Source of the DNA: Parapristionchus giblindavisi
Lineage: Eukaryota > Nematoda > Chromadorea > Rhabditida > Diplogasteridae
Reading direction: 5' to 3'
NCBI GenBank assembly: GCA_943737045.1
Contig: CALSFV010000229.1
Location: 973,001 to 1,037,000, forward strand
Length of the DNA: 64,000 nt
Both the position numbers and the translations under genes were made by a program. Under the pieces are notes generated by a model, which saw only the letters and a list, made by a program, of their open reading frames with translations, did no database searches and had not been told where the DNA came from. The stretch's first letter is position 1. Each line of letters opens with the position of its first letter. Positions 50,101 through 62,116 of this stretch are shown here, piece after piece.

Positions 50101-53100
50101 CTGCTCAACCTAATATCATTCGATGTTGCATACAATTGTTAATCTATCTCTGACTACATCCATATTTTATTCGCTCTTTTCTCGAAAACACTCAAATCAT
50201 TATTATTATTATTTTATTCAGGTGATCCATCAACTACGTTCACTGGAGCACACGATGCCCTCACTGCACACGGAGTGTGAGCTACGATTCGCGCCAGTCA
50301 TGAGAAAGACACTAGAGGATAGACTGAGAAACGCCGTCGGAGAAGTACTATGTAAGAACAGCGATATCATTATTATTTTATTTGAGCTTTTTTTTGTCGC
50401 AGCAGTCAGACTCGTTTATATTTAGTTATTTGACTCTCAATGGAGAACAATTGTACATTGATACTTGATAATTGATACATATGTGGAATGATTATTTATT
50501 GGTATCCATTGATTGGTTGATTAATTCTTTCTTTCCAGCCCAATCCCTGCCCCCCTCAGTCTCGGCCATCGGCGATCCTCCCATGTCCAACCGTATATCT
50601 GCAGCGGAAAGTGAATGGGCGATGAATGGAGGAGGTGGACTGGGCGCACCCGGTGCCTCCCTTGTCAATGGTGGTGGCGCTACCGACCGTACGTCTCTGA
50701 TGGTCTCTGCTCCCCAACCGCCCTCAGTCACTGCTCTACCGCCTGCGGTTGTCATGGCGCCCATTGGTGGAGAACGAGCGGCACGAAAGGCCCAGCATGG
50801 CGCGGGCATCCTCACTCCTGTCAATCCGGCTGCTGTCAATGCTTTCAGGTAATTATATTGTATTTTTATAATTTATTAATTTAATTTGGGCATTTTGTAG
50901 TGGTGGATGGCCACCGTGTTCCAATCCACCAGAGCTACCGTCTCCATCGCCGCCCAAAGACGCCGCGCCTCCTGTATCTTCCGCCGCGACCACAGTCGTT
51001 GGGGCGCCCCCAATCGCATCATCATCCGCTTCTGCAGCCGCAGCTGCCATGATGGCGGCGGGTGTCAGTGGCGGGCCACAGGCTCTCGCTCCATGGGCTG
51101 CGGCTGCCGCTCTCGCAGCCGCACCTGGAGGAGCGGCTGATCCCAGAATCGCTGGTGAGTATCTTTTGATTTGGTTATTTCGGAGGAATTTTTCGTCTTT
51201 CCTTTGTGATTAAGGAATTCAGAAAACCTGATGGATTTGTGTTACGATATTGTATTATAACTACTCCTCCTTCGATGATGTATCAAAGTATAAATTGTAC
51301 TAATAATAAATTATAATTGCATTAATATATTGATACTTTCAGCCCTACTCGCTGGCTACAACGGTGGAGCGCCAGGCAATGCGCTCAAGCTGCAGAATCT
51401 TCAGATGGCCTTTATGATGCAGCAGCAGGTTTGATCTTTGATCTTTATACTTATGATCTCGGGAACCGATCAATAGTTGTTCATTGTTCCACTCGGAACC
51501 AGTTTTAATCATTTTAATGTAACTATTAATGATCATTTGTTGTTTCAGCAGCAGATCCAACGACAGATGGGCGTTGCTGCAGACGCACACCTCATCCAGC
51601 AGATTGTGGCTGGCGCTGCGGCTGGAAACGATCAGCAGCGTCTTCTGGCGGCTGCAGCTGCCGCGTCTGGACTCGGAAAGAATGTACACGAGATCAAACT
51701 GGCGTTTGCCCATGGTAGGGAAATTGGATGGCTTATTTTACTTTCTTGAAAAAAATCTTGTTTCTTTGATACTTTTACTTCACTTGCTCCTGTGTTAGGA
51801 CATTTAGGTGCGATTTTCGTACTTGTGATAAGACGTTTCAGAAATTTCACTTCAGAAAGTGCTATTTTAGAAAATTCTCTTCAGAAAAGGACGTTTCAGA
51901 TATTTCCACTTCAGATATGATTTTCCAGAAAAGGACGTTTCATAAATTTTTTTTCAGAAATTCCAACTCAGAAAAGGACGTTTCAGAAATTGGCACTTCA
52001 GAAATTCCAACTCAGAAAAGGACGTTTCAGAAATTTGTTTTTCAGAAATATCAACTCAGAAAAGGACGTTTCAGAAAATAAATTAAATTAAATTTAGATG
52101 TAGTAGCATTCAATTACAACGGGAAAATTTTCTGAAACGTCCTTTTCTGAGTTTGGATTTCTGAAATGAAAATTTCTGAAACGTCCTTTTCTGGAAAAGA
52201 TTTTCCGAAATGGCATTTTCTGAAGCGACATTTCTGAAACGTCCTTTTCTGAAAACTAGTTTCTGAAGTGTCCTTTTCCGAAGTGAAATTTCTGAAACGT
52301 CTTATCACCATATTTATCTACATATTCACCATAGTTCATTCAGTAATGTAAATGAATATTAATACTCCATAGGCTGTGGACCATTGTTAACAAATTAACA
52401 ATGATATTATAACAACTAACTTGCAGGCACGGGAACAGCTGGATCATCGCTGCGTGAGCTACACTCTCCGGGTGGATTCGCCGTCGCTGACAATGATGAA
52501 ATCCTGATCGCGGACACGAACAACCATCGTATCGTCGTGATTACGCCAACGATGCCATGGAAGTTTGGACGACCCGGACAAGAGGTATACGATATGTGGT
52601 TATTGATTTATTGTTTTATTGGATTCAGAAAAAGGGGCGGAACTTGTGAGATCAGCGTATCATTGAATGTTTTTGTAAATGATAATATAAATAAAAAAGG
52701 AGAAAAAAACTGACGAAAAATTAGCTATGTATTGCACCTTGCGATTCGCGGTTTCTTCCGTTTTATATGGTGGAATATTTTCGAGACTGGTCAATCCAGT
52801 TTGGTCGTCCATTCACTAAAAATACAAACCAATGATTGAGAATTTAGATATTGATTTTATTATTATAATATTTAGGATGGTCAATTGTGTTTCCCTCGTC
52901 GAGTAGTCGCCATGAGAGGAGGCGAGCAACAGCGATATGTCGTCATTGATAAGGTTACTCTACTTGTGTCTGATTGTCATATCAAGCGACCTCAATTGTT
53001 AATGCTGAATGGTGAAACATAAATGCAACTTGCGTTGAGAGTAGGATGAATCCAATCAGCATCTATCTTTTTTTCGTCCAGGCAAATCCTATATCAATCA

Positions 53101-55358
53101 GTCGTTCATGATACTATCGTATTTACAATTAGATGAATAATCTGGTTACTATCTATGTTTCCATAAAATAACGATATGATTTAGGCCATGGACAACAAGA
53201 GCAGGGCACAACTGTTCGGCAACACGGGCGAGTTCATTCGGCGGATCAATTTGAGTGAGTGGCTTTTTTAAAATGGTTTCGAGAAACTTGAATTCGCCTG
53301 TTTTATGATAGCTTTTGTGGATTTCAGAAAATGTAACAAATAAATAAAGAATAAATACATTAGGGAGACATAAAATATACAATATGATAACGAGGTTAAA
53401 TTAGCAAAAGGTGATGAAACAGAAGAACTATGAAATATGATAAATTGTAGTTTTTTCATTGTCATTTGTTGTACAGAAGAATTTGGGACAGTGCGAAATT
53501 TGATATCACAAAAAAGCAATTCCTATATCTCCCTTACCTACCATACTTTACGCTCAGCTTCGCATATATTGAATGTATAATTTTTCAGCAGCCGTTGTAC
53601 CCAAGGGCGGAATCGAGGTGTGGGCGGCAACGTCGACGCCATCCGGTAATCTCGTGATGGTCGATCAGTCTAGTGTCATCTACACTCTTGATATCAAGGA
53701 GGTATTGATCTTTGATCTTTAATCTTTGATCTGTCTGACTTCTTGTATTTTGATATCTTCTGTATCATAAAAGCTATGCTCTGTCAAGCATAATTCACGG
53801 ACACCTAAAACAGCCCGAGAGGACGAGTGCAAACTTTCCGAAAATAATTAACAGTATGCTAACAATCGCTACGAGACACAATGAACACGAATGAACACCA
53901 TACCGTATGACATTTTCCGAGTATGACAAGGGCCGGCCACGAAAGTGAAAAAATTTTCCATATACTTTAGCATAATCTAAAGGGTTTTCGTGGTAGGACT
54001 CAACACGCACCAATATTTGGCAATTAGCCAACTTTTCGCGACGCGACCGCAACGCGAGCTAAACTCGTCCTCTATGTTTCCGTGCATAAGTTATGCTGCA
54101 TAACGTCCTTATACGTCCCATTGTTTCGTTGTGCCTCGGGTATAGATAAATAGATAAATTTCGTAATATCTCACATCTCTCAGGCTCAACCCCGTGTGGT
54201 GAACTGGTGTGACGCATCGAACCATCTCATGGAGGCATCGGACGTTGCCGTACACGAGAAGTGCATCTACGTCACCGACTTCCGTGGACATGGTGTACAC
54301 GTATTCTCCCATGAAGGTGAGATATAGGATCAAACCCGTCTGACCTATGCAGAGGTCTCACCACTTGTTTGGATTGGACAAATGCCCCATGTTTAGTTGT
54401 TTTTGTCTTTCTTCGGAACACAAACAGTGTTTCGTTTAATATCAGGTGCAAAAGTGTGAAGTCTAACACCGTTATTGATCAATAATGTTGTAAATCAAAA
54501 TCTAATATTCGCCGATTATAGGTCAATATCTGCGTAAGATTGGTGAGCCGTCTCACACTCCCTTCCCCATTGGTATCGATGTGGCTCGATCGGGTGAACT
54601 ACTCGTCGCTCACACTCACGGCAATAAGCTCACCATAGTGTGCTACTCGGCTGAAGGACAATTGCAGCATCAGTTCGTCAACTGCGACTTTAGGGTACGT
54701 GTAGAGCAAGTAAGTGTGTCCATCCATCCATCCATCCACTTCACACTCCACTAGCTATCTATCTAGCGTGTCTAGCATGCTACTGGTTTACTGGCGAACC
54801 AGCATACTTGGTAGTTGCGCCACAACCACAAGCTAAGGGGGCTTACGAAATCACAGCACATTTCCTTTCCGTTCACTCTTTCTATCCGTGCGTGTGTGCG
54901 GCCTATATTTACGTGCCTATTTTGGTGCAGCACAACAGTATTTCAATGGGATCTTTTTGGAGATTTAAAGAAGTAGAACGCTACATCACAGCTAGAGAAA
55001 GAGAGTTGAGTGAGAGTTGAACATCACTACTGCATTCTCAATTACGCTTTTTCTTATGCCTGCACCCGATATTGATATTGTGCTTTGATGGTGTAAATAT
55101 TTATAAGTTATCGATCGATGAAGCAGATTCATATATCCCCTATCCTTGAATATCATAGCTAGACGTTGTGTATTGATTGATTGATGCGTGATCTGCTAGC
55201 CCCGCCCTTTCTTCTCAATCGATAATCTCCATTCCTTCTTCTTGTAGATGTCGCGTTGCGCAGCACTCCGCTGCACGTCGTCCGGACACGTCGTCACTCT
55301 CTCCAAGCATGCCCATACACTCTACGGATTCCGCCGCATCATGGCGCCGCGTACTTAG
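47106..55358 (+). CDS. TRIM-NHL protein (RING, B-boxes, coiled coil, NHL propeller)
   Basis: Twenty-five exons, 47106-47164 through 55248-55358, stay in frame for about 1,039 codons; the initiator exon is missing upstream. A Gly/Ser-rich N-terminus leads to a RING (CPYCHKSFRK, VLDCLHSMCEDC, then after an insertion CPVCAQEC). Next come B-box 1 (CRACKSEQ, CRQCGADLCPNC) and B-box 2 (CSQHGQPYLVLCATCEALAC), a coiled coil to about residue 480, and a long Ala/Pro/Gly/Gln linker. Six NHL-type blades from about residue 762 include EILIADTNNHRIVVI, IYVTDFRGHGVHVFSHEGQY and LTIVCYSAEGQLQHQF. The last exon is MSRCAALRCTSSGHVVTLSK. Such proteins are E3 ligases and RNA-binding post-transcriptional regulators. 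The C-terminal blades look closer to Mei-P26/NHL-2-type proteins than to Brat/NCL-1, but I cannot settle which paralogue (nhl-1, nhl-2, ncl-1) this is. The intron before the first NHL blade holds a foldback repeat. Confidence 0.9.
51823..52309. repeat. Foldback made of GGACGTTTCAGAAA units in TRIM-NHL intron
   Basis: Left half: repeated CAGAAAAGGACGTTTCAGA units. Right half: the same unit inverted (TCTGAAACGTCCTTTTCTG). The outer ends GTGATAAGACGTTTCAG and CTGAAACGTCTTATCAC mirror each other. About five units per side. Confidence 0.9.
53771..54105. repeat. Probable MITE in the last third of TRIM-NHL
   Basis: AGCATAATTCACGG and CCGTGCATAAGTTATGCT are roughly inverted, as are GAGGACGAGT and ACTCGTCCTC. 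It occupies most of the intron 53702-54183. Confidence 0.5.
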
Positions 55359-58300
55359 ACACGCGTTGCGGTCGCGCACGCGGTCTACGCTGCAGCCTCC
55401 TTAGATCTCAACTCCCGTTGTTTTTCCCGTACTCAGTTCTCTCGCATAGTCGCTAGTCGTGTACTTACACAGCCTTGCCTCTTCTCTCACCTTTAATCTC
55501 TCTCATATATTTTGTATTTTATCCATATTCTTCATATCTCTTCCCTTACCATTCCTGTACATAAGCCCCGTCCACATATTCGTTGTTGTGATTCTTTTCT
55601 CATGTCTTCACCTTCACCTCCTCCTCCGTCTTCCTCTTCTTTCCATTCTACCGTAACCCATCAAAGTGCATACACCCCTCGAATATTCATACATAGTCGT
55701 TTTCTCCCCTTCTCAATCAATCAATAACCTCTTTGATTTCGTTTCTATCACTAGTTGCCATATATACATACATATATAGATATCTCTCGACCTATCATAT
55801 ACCCAAGCAAACAAAATTTTTATTACTTTTATATATATATTGAATGTAGTAGTAGTGTCTCGCACTCTTTTTTGTTGTTTATTTCTTGTTGTGTTCCCCT
55901 TAGATCCCTTTCTGATTATTTGCAAGTCTCGCCCAGCCACACACTTACAGTAATCAGCGTGTACAGTAAGCGCCCCCCCCATTCTCAGCCTCGCATATAG
56001 TATCTAGATTTATATATACATACGTCTTACATACAAATAGAGCCAAAAACATCTGCAGGAACCTCCACAAACCTCATCTTTATCGATTGATTTGTGTACT
56101 ACCGTAACTACTATTGGTACAGTAATCGTATAATAGTCAATCAATTTCTGTGTCTTTTCATCCTCCTTGTTGTGTGCTCGTGTGTGCATTTTGTGTCTCA
56201 TCTGGCCTATTATTGCTATAATAATTATTATTATTGCTTAGCTCTGCCCCCTTCGTTTCATACCGTTTACTCATTTATTCAATCTTTTTTCCTACTATTC
56301 TTTCTACTCTTCTTCATTATTATTCGTTCTTCCCTTTTGCCTTATTCTGATCTCTCGCACGGGTAGCGCAGCAGCACTGATCGCTCTCGGGTTATTATTA
56401 TTATTATTATCTTCTTTTTTTCTTAAATTCTTAGCTCTGCCCCCTTTTACAATATTATTCCAGCAAATACACAAACACACAGTACTGTTCTCATCCGTTC
56501 TTTCTCGTTCCAGCACTCTCTGACACAATCGAACCAATACCCGGTATACCTTACACCCACACTGATTATGACTGAAATACGTCAACCCCGAGTGCATTCA
56601 TTATTCATATTTGTATACCCACCGATTATATTCTTCTTCTTCTTCTTTTGCTTCTCCATGATCACCTTTTGATCTTGACATTATTATTATTATTATTCCA
56701 GTTTAGTCTAGTAGTTGTCAACTTCGATGCCCCTGATAATCGTGACGAGAAAAGCGTGTTCAGACATGCGCACAAAAACAAAAGTCCCCCATCCCCCTGT
56801 GTTCATCTTAAATGACAATATTGAATCATCCGTTGATAATCGTCGCAGTAGCAGCTTCCTAGTCTTTCTATTCGTGTTTCTAGTAGTTGTTGAAAGTTTC
56901 ATCTAGCGTTTGCTCCCCCTTTTGCCCGTCCAAGCTCCGCCCCCTACCAGTTACAGTATTCCTTTCCCAAACTTTTAGTTCGTAGCAGACACACTTAGGC
57001 ACCTATATATCATTCATTTCACTATCTATCTCATCTACTTAGACGTAGCAATAGTTACCGTAATCCTCATAATTGATTGAATTCGTGATATTAGCCACAG
57101 GCGTCACAGCCGCTCAATTGATACTGACTCCGTACCCCTCCCTTCAGCTATCTGTCTCGTCTAGACTCCGCACACTTTAGTGTATATCGTATTACTATTA
57201 ATTCGTTCCGCACATTCTCATCAGAACTACTTGTACACCACTCCCGCCCCTTCAAATCATTGCACGACACGAGTAAAATCCTTTCACTCACTCTTTTTAT
57301 ATATACATTTGTTTGTGTTTACCCGATTTCTTCATATTTTCCGATATTTTCGTCTTCTTTCTTCTATTCAATTTGCATAACCACCAACCCATTACGACGT
57401 TCTTTCTATCTCTTCTTTCTCGCTCCTTCAGCCGCACATAATGTAGGCAAGTTGTGTATTCGTGTCTTGCGATATGTATACTACTGTATGCTGATACTTA
57501 TCGATTTGTAGTCTTATCTTACCCTATATCAAGCGTATTACGATTGTTTCTTCTTCTTCTAGGCAGTGTAGTCTCTTTTTTGATATTCTTTCCAGTTTTC
57601 TATTAAAAAAACATTTGAAAATCCCAAAAATATTGACCTATCATGTTCTAAATAATCTGTGAGCTCAGGGTGTTTTACAACTGTGTCTCTTACTCCCTAT
57701 CTAGCCTTGCGGTAATGCGTACGTTACCTGATTAGGCCTAAGTCCCGCCCTTTTATCGATTTTGAGTAGTGTGCGAGTGTTTGAAATGTAGTGTGTATCG
57801 ATTTATTGGTTGATTAGGATACGGTACTTCTCATTCTTTGTCTTCTGTAAGCACGATATTGATTCATTCGTACACCCCTCCTACCGTATATCTGCTGAAC
57901 TTCGAATATCAATCAATAACTTGTGATCTTGGCATTCTACCGTACTAGTAGTAGTAGCATATTACTTACCGTAGCTAGGCTCCGATCGGCAATCGATCGA
58001 TATTCACCCTTACTCAATTATTCCCCAGTATCAGTTCATATTATAATCATTGCAATGTACCCCATTATCATTATCCACCGTACTCACTATTATTTTATCC
58101 TCCTTGAAAATTCAAAGATCAGTTCTCCATCCCTTCCTTCCCCACTTGCCTACGTTGGTACTATCCTTCTGCGTTATATGTGTGTTTGTACCCCTGTTTA
58201 GAGTGTAGCTCTCGCCAACTTGTAAAGTAAATAGGCTCCATCACCTTTTGTGTGTGTGAGTGTGTCTCATTGTTGATGTTTTCGTTGCAGTTTCATGTGT

Positions 58301-59096
58301 TTACCTTCCGATTAGTCACTTTTCTTAGTCCATTGTATTACCGTATCCCGTTTTCCAATTAGTAAACTACACCAGTCGCCATCCGTCAATTGGCACACCA
58401 CCAACATACCTGTTGTTGCTCGGTTAGTAGTTTATACGCCCATCGATAGTGATTCCTTTGTCCACCCATCCACTTTTTTGTTTCTCGTAGTTTTTTTTTT
58501 ATAGCTAATAGCATGCGACACTTTTTTGTATCAGTCTCATTGTCCCTTATTTTTTATCATAGAGCGACGACTTTTTCGTTTCAGCTCGTATATATTTTGT
58601 ATGAGATGCATTATTCTTATTCATATTCTAAATCTGTCTATCGTATGATATTTTGAATCTATTACAGCCTCTCTCTTGTTTTTTCTCATATTATTTGCAT
58701 ACTTTTGATGTTTACAAAAAGGTTCTTTTGAAGATACTATCTTGCTTTGTCCCTCTTCTTAGTCCCAGTCCCAATATGTCCTACCGTATACCTTGCTGAT
58801 CAATCGACTTGACTTTGTGCCCCTCGTAGAACAGCATACTGTAGGAGTGTCCGCACTGATATCGATTGATTATCTGAGCACACACTTTCTCTCTGTCTTT
58901 GTTACCTCCACATACTCGTACTGTATTTCTCGTCGTCTGTTTACAGCAGTTTAATAAAGAAAATTGGGAAATATCCGTGTTATTGATTGATCGCGAAACG
59001 ATACAGTACACAGTTGCTCTGGCTCTTGAGTGGAAAATACCTGAATTGGGAGATATACGAGGGATACGGTAAGCATTATTGATTATAATTTGAAGA
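55359..59096 (+). other. Pyrimidine-rich 3.7 kb, candidate long 3'UTR
   Basis: No spliceable coding sequence was seen. The plus strand is strongly C/T-rich with TTATTATTA and TTCTTCTTC runs. Scanning by eye, the first good AATAAA is near 58955 (TTTAATAAAGAAAATTGGG), about 140 bases before the orc-4 ATG. That would make the stretch the TRIM-NHL 3'UTR and place orc-4 at operon-like distance. This is inference from composition and spacing. Confidence 0.4.
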
Positions 59097-61048
59097 ATGG
59101 ACGGGGTGATTGCGGTGGTGCGAGATCGTGTGAAGAACACGTTGTTGGATGTCGATGAGCAATCAAGGTATACTGTAGATTTGATTATTGATTGTTAGAA
59201 CATTATCGATCTTGATCTATTTTTATTGATTGTGTTTTTCTGAACTAAATTTTCTCATAAGTATCGTGAGAGGATAACCGAAGCTCATCTGGAAATGAGT
59301 AGAATAAATCAATAAAATGTGATTATCGATTGATCTTCGCAGAACCCTGGGTGAGCTCGTGACACGAGTGCGTGCGGGTCACGGTGGATCGGCGATTGTG
59401 TACGGTCAACGTGAGAGTGGACGGAGTGCCCTGGTTCAGAAGGTGCTCGAGGAGTACGGTGGTAATGGTCAGTATTATCGATTAATTTTCGATTTTAATT
59501 GGTATTTAAAATGTATCATCGAATCATTTTATTGTGTGCGATATCAAAAACTGCGCTTTGCTGAATTTTAAAAATCTGTTGTCGCGTTTATGTCCTAAAT
59601 TCTTCTTTAATCCTGATATTGTTCTAATGTCTCACAAAATAGTCGCATGACACTTCGTTGTCAGAACTAGCAAAATAAAATCTTAATTTATCAATCAATA
59701 ATCAATTTTCAGTCGAGACCAAAACGATGTGGCTGGCTCGATTCGGCACGGACACCAACGCTCTACAATCACTGGTGGAGAGAGAGGTGAGAGATTCACT
59801 TCCCCCCCCCCTTTTTCCGATCAATCGATAATCTCTTTTTTGTTAGGTCACCAAGACGCCTCAAGTACTAGTCGTCGAAGCGGCTGACGATCTCGTCTGC
59901 AAGAGTAGACAGGTAAAATCGATATGTTACCTGATTTCATTGATCGATTATAGTATCAACATTATTGATTCATTATGGTTACTGTCATTGTTATTTTCCT
60001 ATGATATCTTTCAGGCGTTGCTATATCGATTGCTCGATCGCACGAAGACGATGCCGTGGTTGGTGTTGCTGATCATCAGTCGACAGGTATACTGTAGATG
60101 TTGGATACGGTAGCTTTGAGCATTACGATTCTATTGGCATAGATCTATGATATAACTGTCACATTGTTGCATCTTACAATTAGAGCCCTTAAAAACATCC
60201 CACCAATCAATAATCGTAGCAATGATCGATCATCAATAACCACAGTCAATCAATAATCGTCGCCTGATTCAGGATATGATATCATCACTGGAGAAGCGTG
60301 TGCGCTCTCGTCTCTCGAATACCCGAGTGTTTCTGGGTGAGGCAGCGACCGAATTACAGTACGAACAAGCGATGTGGAGACTTCTGATTGGAGAGGTACT
60401 GTAGATGTATACGGTACTATACTCTTGTATTTCAAAACTTAAAGTCTACTTAAAATACGTCACTGACTTGAAGTTTACTTTTAGTCTACTTCAAATGCTT
60501 TTGAGTATATACGCCACTTGAAGTAGACTTGCAAGTCTACTTCGAGCGTGAATGATCAGTACATTTTAAATTTTGAAATACCAGAGTATTGCTACTTACA
60601 ATTAGTTAGGGTAAATATAATAATTATAATAATAATAATAATAATAATAATAATGGCGTATAGAATACATATTTCATTATATACTCAATACCGTGAACAT
60701 GTTTATTCTTTTCTTTATTCACTTAACCAGACAATGAAACTGGAATCAGACGGGCGACAATGAGTTTATGTGCATTTATCCATTTCATTCTCTCTTTCTC
60801 TTATTCGTCGTATCTTATATGTTCTCACATTGCTTGTAGTGTGAGATAAATTGTGTCGATCATCCAATCGATCGATACCATAATCCAATCATCGTTGCAG
60901 GAGTCAGACAGAGCAGCTGAGGATGGTGTGAAGGCAGTGGAAGAGAATGGGAAGGTGAAGGAGAAGGGGACTAAGACGAAGAAAGGACGAAAGACGAAGA
61001 AGATTGTAGTGGAGGAGAAGGAGAATGAGAGGATGGAGGTAGATGAAG
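59097..61048 (+). CDS. orc-4: Origin recognition complex subunit 4 (5' part)
   Basis: Exons 59097-59167, 59343-59467, 59713-59786, 59847-59912, 60015-60086, 60273-60395 and 60901-61048 join in frame to about 226 residues. The AAA+ core has a degenerate P-loop (VYGQRESGRSALV, Arg in place of the Walker A Lys), Walker B VLVVEAADDL, and the ORC4-like block QALLYRLLDRTK followed by DMISSLEKRVRSRLSN. ORC4 is part of the complex that marks replication origins and loads the MCM helicase in the nucleus. After the core comes a very charged segment (KGTKTKKGRKTKKIVVEEKE) that I do not recall from the family. The rest of the AAA+ lid and the winged helix are not seen before the window ends. Two large palindromes follow in that place, so the gene either continues past them or is cut. 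Confidence 0.82.
60420..60588. mobile_element. MITE family B in orc-4 intron 6
   Basis: TACTCTTGTATTTCAAAACT and the complement of TTTTGAAATACCAGAGTA are inverted ends bounded by TA. Internal AGTAGACTTGCAAGTCTAC matches the peptide-gene copies. Confidence 0.85.
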
Positions 61049-61519
61049 GTGAGATTGAAAGATCAAAGATCATAATTATGATCTGGCTTTTGATATAATA
61101 GATTGCAATGCTTCTGCAGTAGTAGTTACGCTTCTTAAATTCCATGAGTCAACTAAAATTAATATGTTTTCTTTATCTCCATATTTCGAATGAAACAGAA
61201 AAAAGTGAAGTGAAACATCAATTGCGTTTTTTCTTCTATATATTTTTTAATTCTTAAACACAAAAGTTTAGGGACATTTGCACCAATAAAAAGGAGTGGT
61301 GGGAGGAAAATAAAGAGAATAATCTATAACAAGGATGAGAAATGAATAAGATTCGAAAACTTATGAATCTCCCTCTCTTTACTCTACCATATTTCTCTCA
61401 CGTAAAACGAAAAATTGACTTCAAGTCAAAAGTGTCAAAACATGTCAAAAGTGTCTGGACAAAATATGGTGCTGCACACGTGTAGGATTTTGAATGCATA
61501 GATAACATAACATCGATGT

Positions 61520-62046
61520 ACAACCCCGCAGAATCTCCCTTCGTGCATGTGATCCCGGGGATCCCCGGGATCCCTCCGTGCTCCTCGATTTTTTGTGCTG
61601 TGAATATTGAATATCAGGTGTGACAATTGTTCCTATTGTTTTCCTCTTTACTTGAACTATTTTATCAAGGAAAGTTTGGAATTTTTTCAATTACGTAGCC
61701 CGAGAACAGATATTGAAATTATTCATTTTTAGCAAATGCCGCGCAAAAAAATTGAAGAACTCGCGCACATTCGGCTTTTTTTTTTTTTTGGAGTTACACT
61801 ATACCGCTGGGTCGCAGTGGCTTTATTAATCTCAAAGTGACTTTTTCGGCATTTCTATTTCTTAGGATAATTTAATTGACTAGCGTTCGAAAATTCCAAA
61901 TTTTCCTTGATAAAATAGTTCAAGTAAAGAGGAAAACAATAGGAACAATTGTCACACCTGATATTCAATGTTCAGAGCACAAAAAATCGAGGAGCACGGG
62001 GGGATCCCCGGGATCACATGCACGAAGGGAGATTCTGCGGGGCTGT
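61520..62046. mobile_element. Foldback element downstream of orc-4 exons
   Basis: Arms of about 190 bp: CCCCGCAGAATCTCCC, GATCCCGGGGATCC and CCTCTTTACTTGAACTATTT recur inverted on the right side. The centre lies near 61780 with a T-run. No ORF that looks functional. Confidence 0.9.
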
Positions 62047-62116
62047 ATAGCACGCGTGTCGCGTAAGGATCAATACAACTGTCGGACAATGAAAAAATGA
62101 AAATTTTGAATACACC

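Noticed and set aside
50492..50839. Minus-strand open frames in the TRIM-NHL linker
   Set aside because: GC-rich, low-complexity coding on the plus strand creates these antisense frames.
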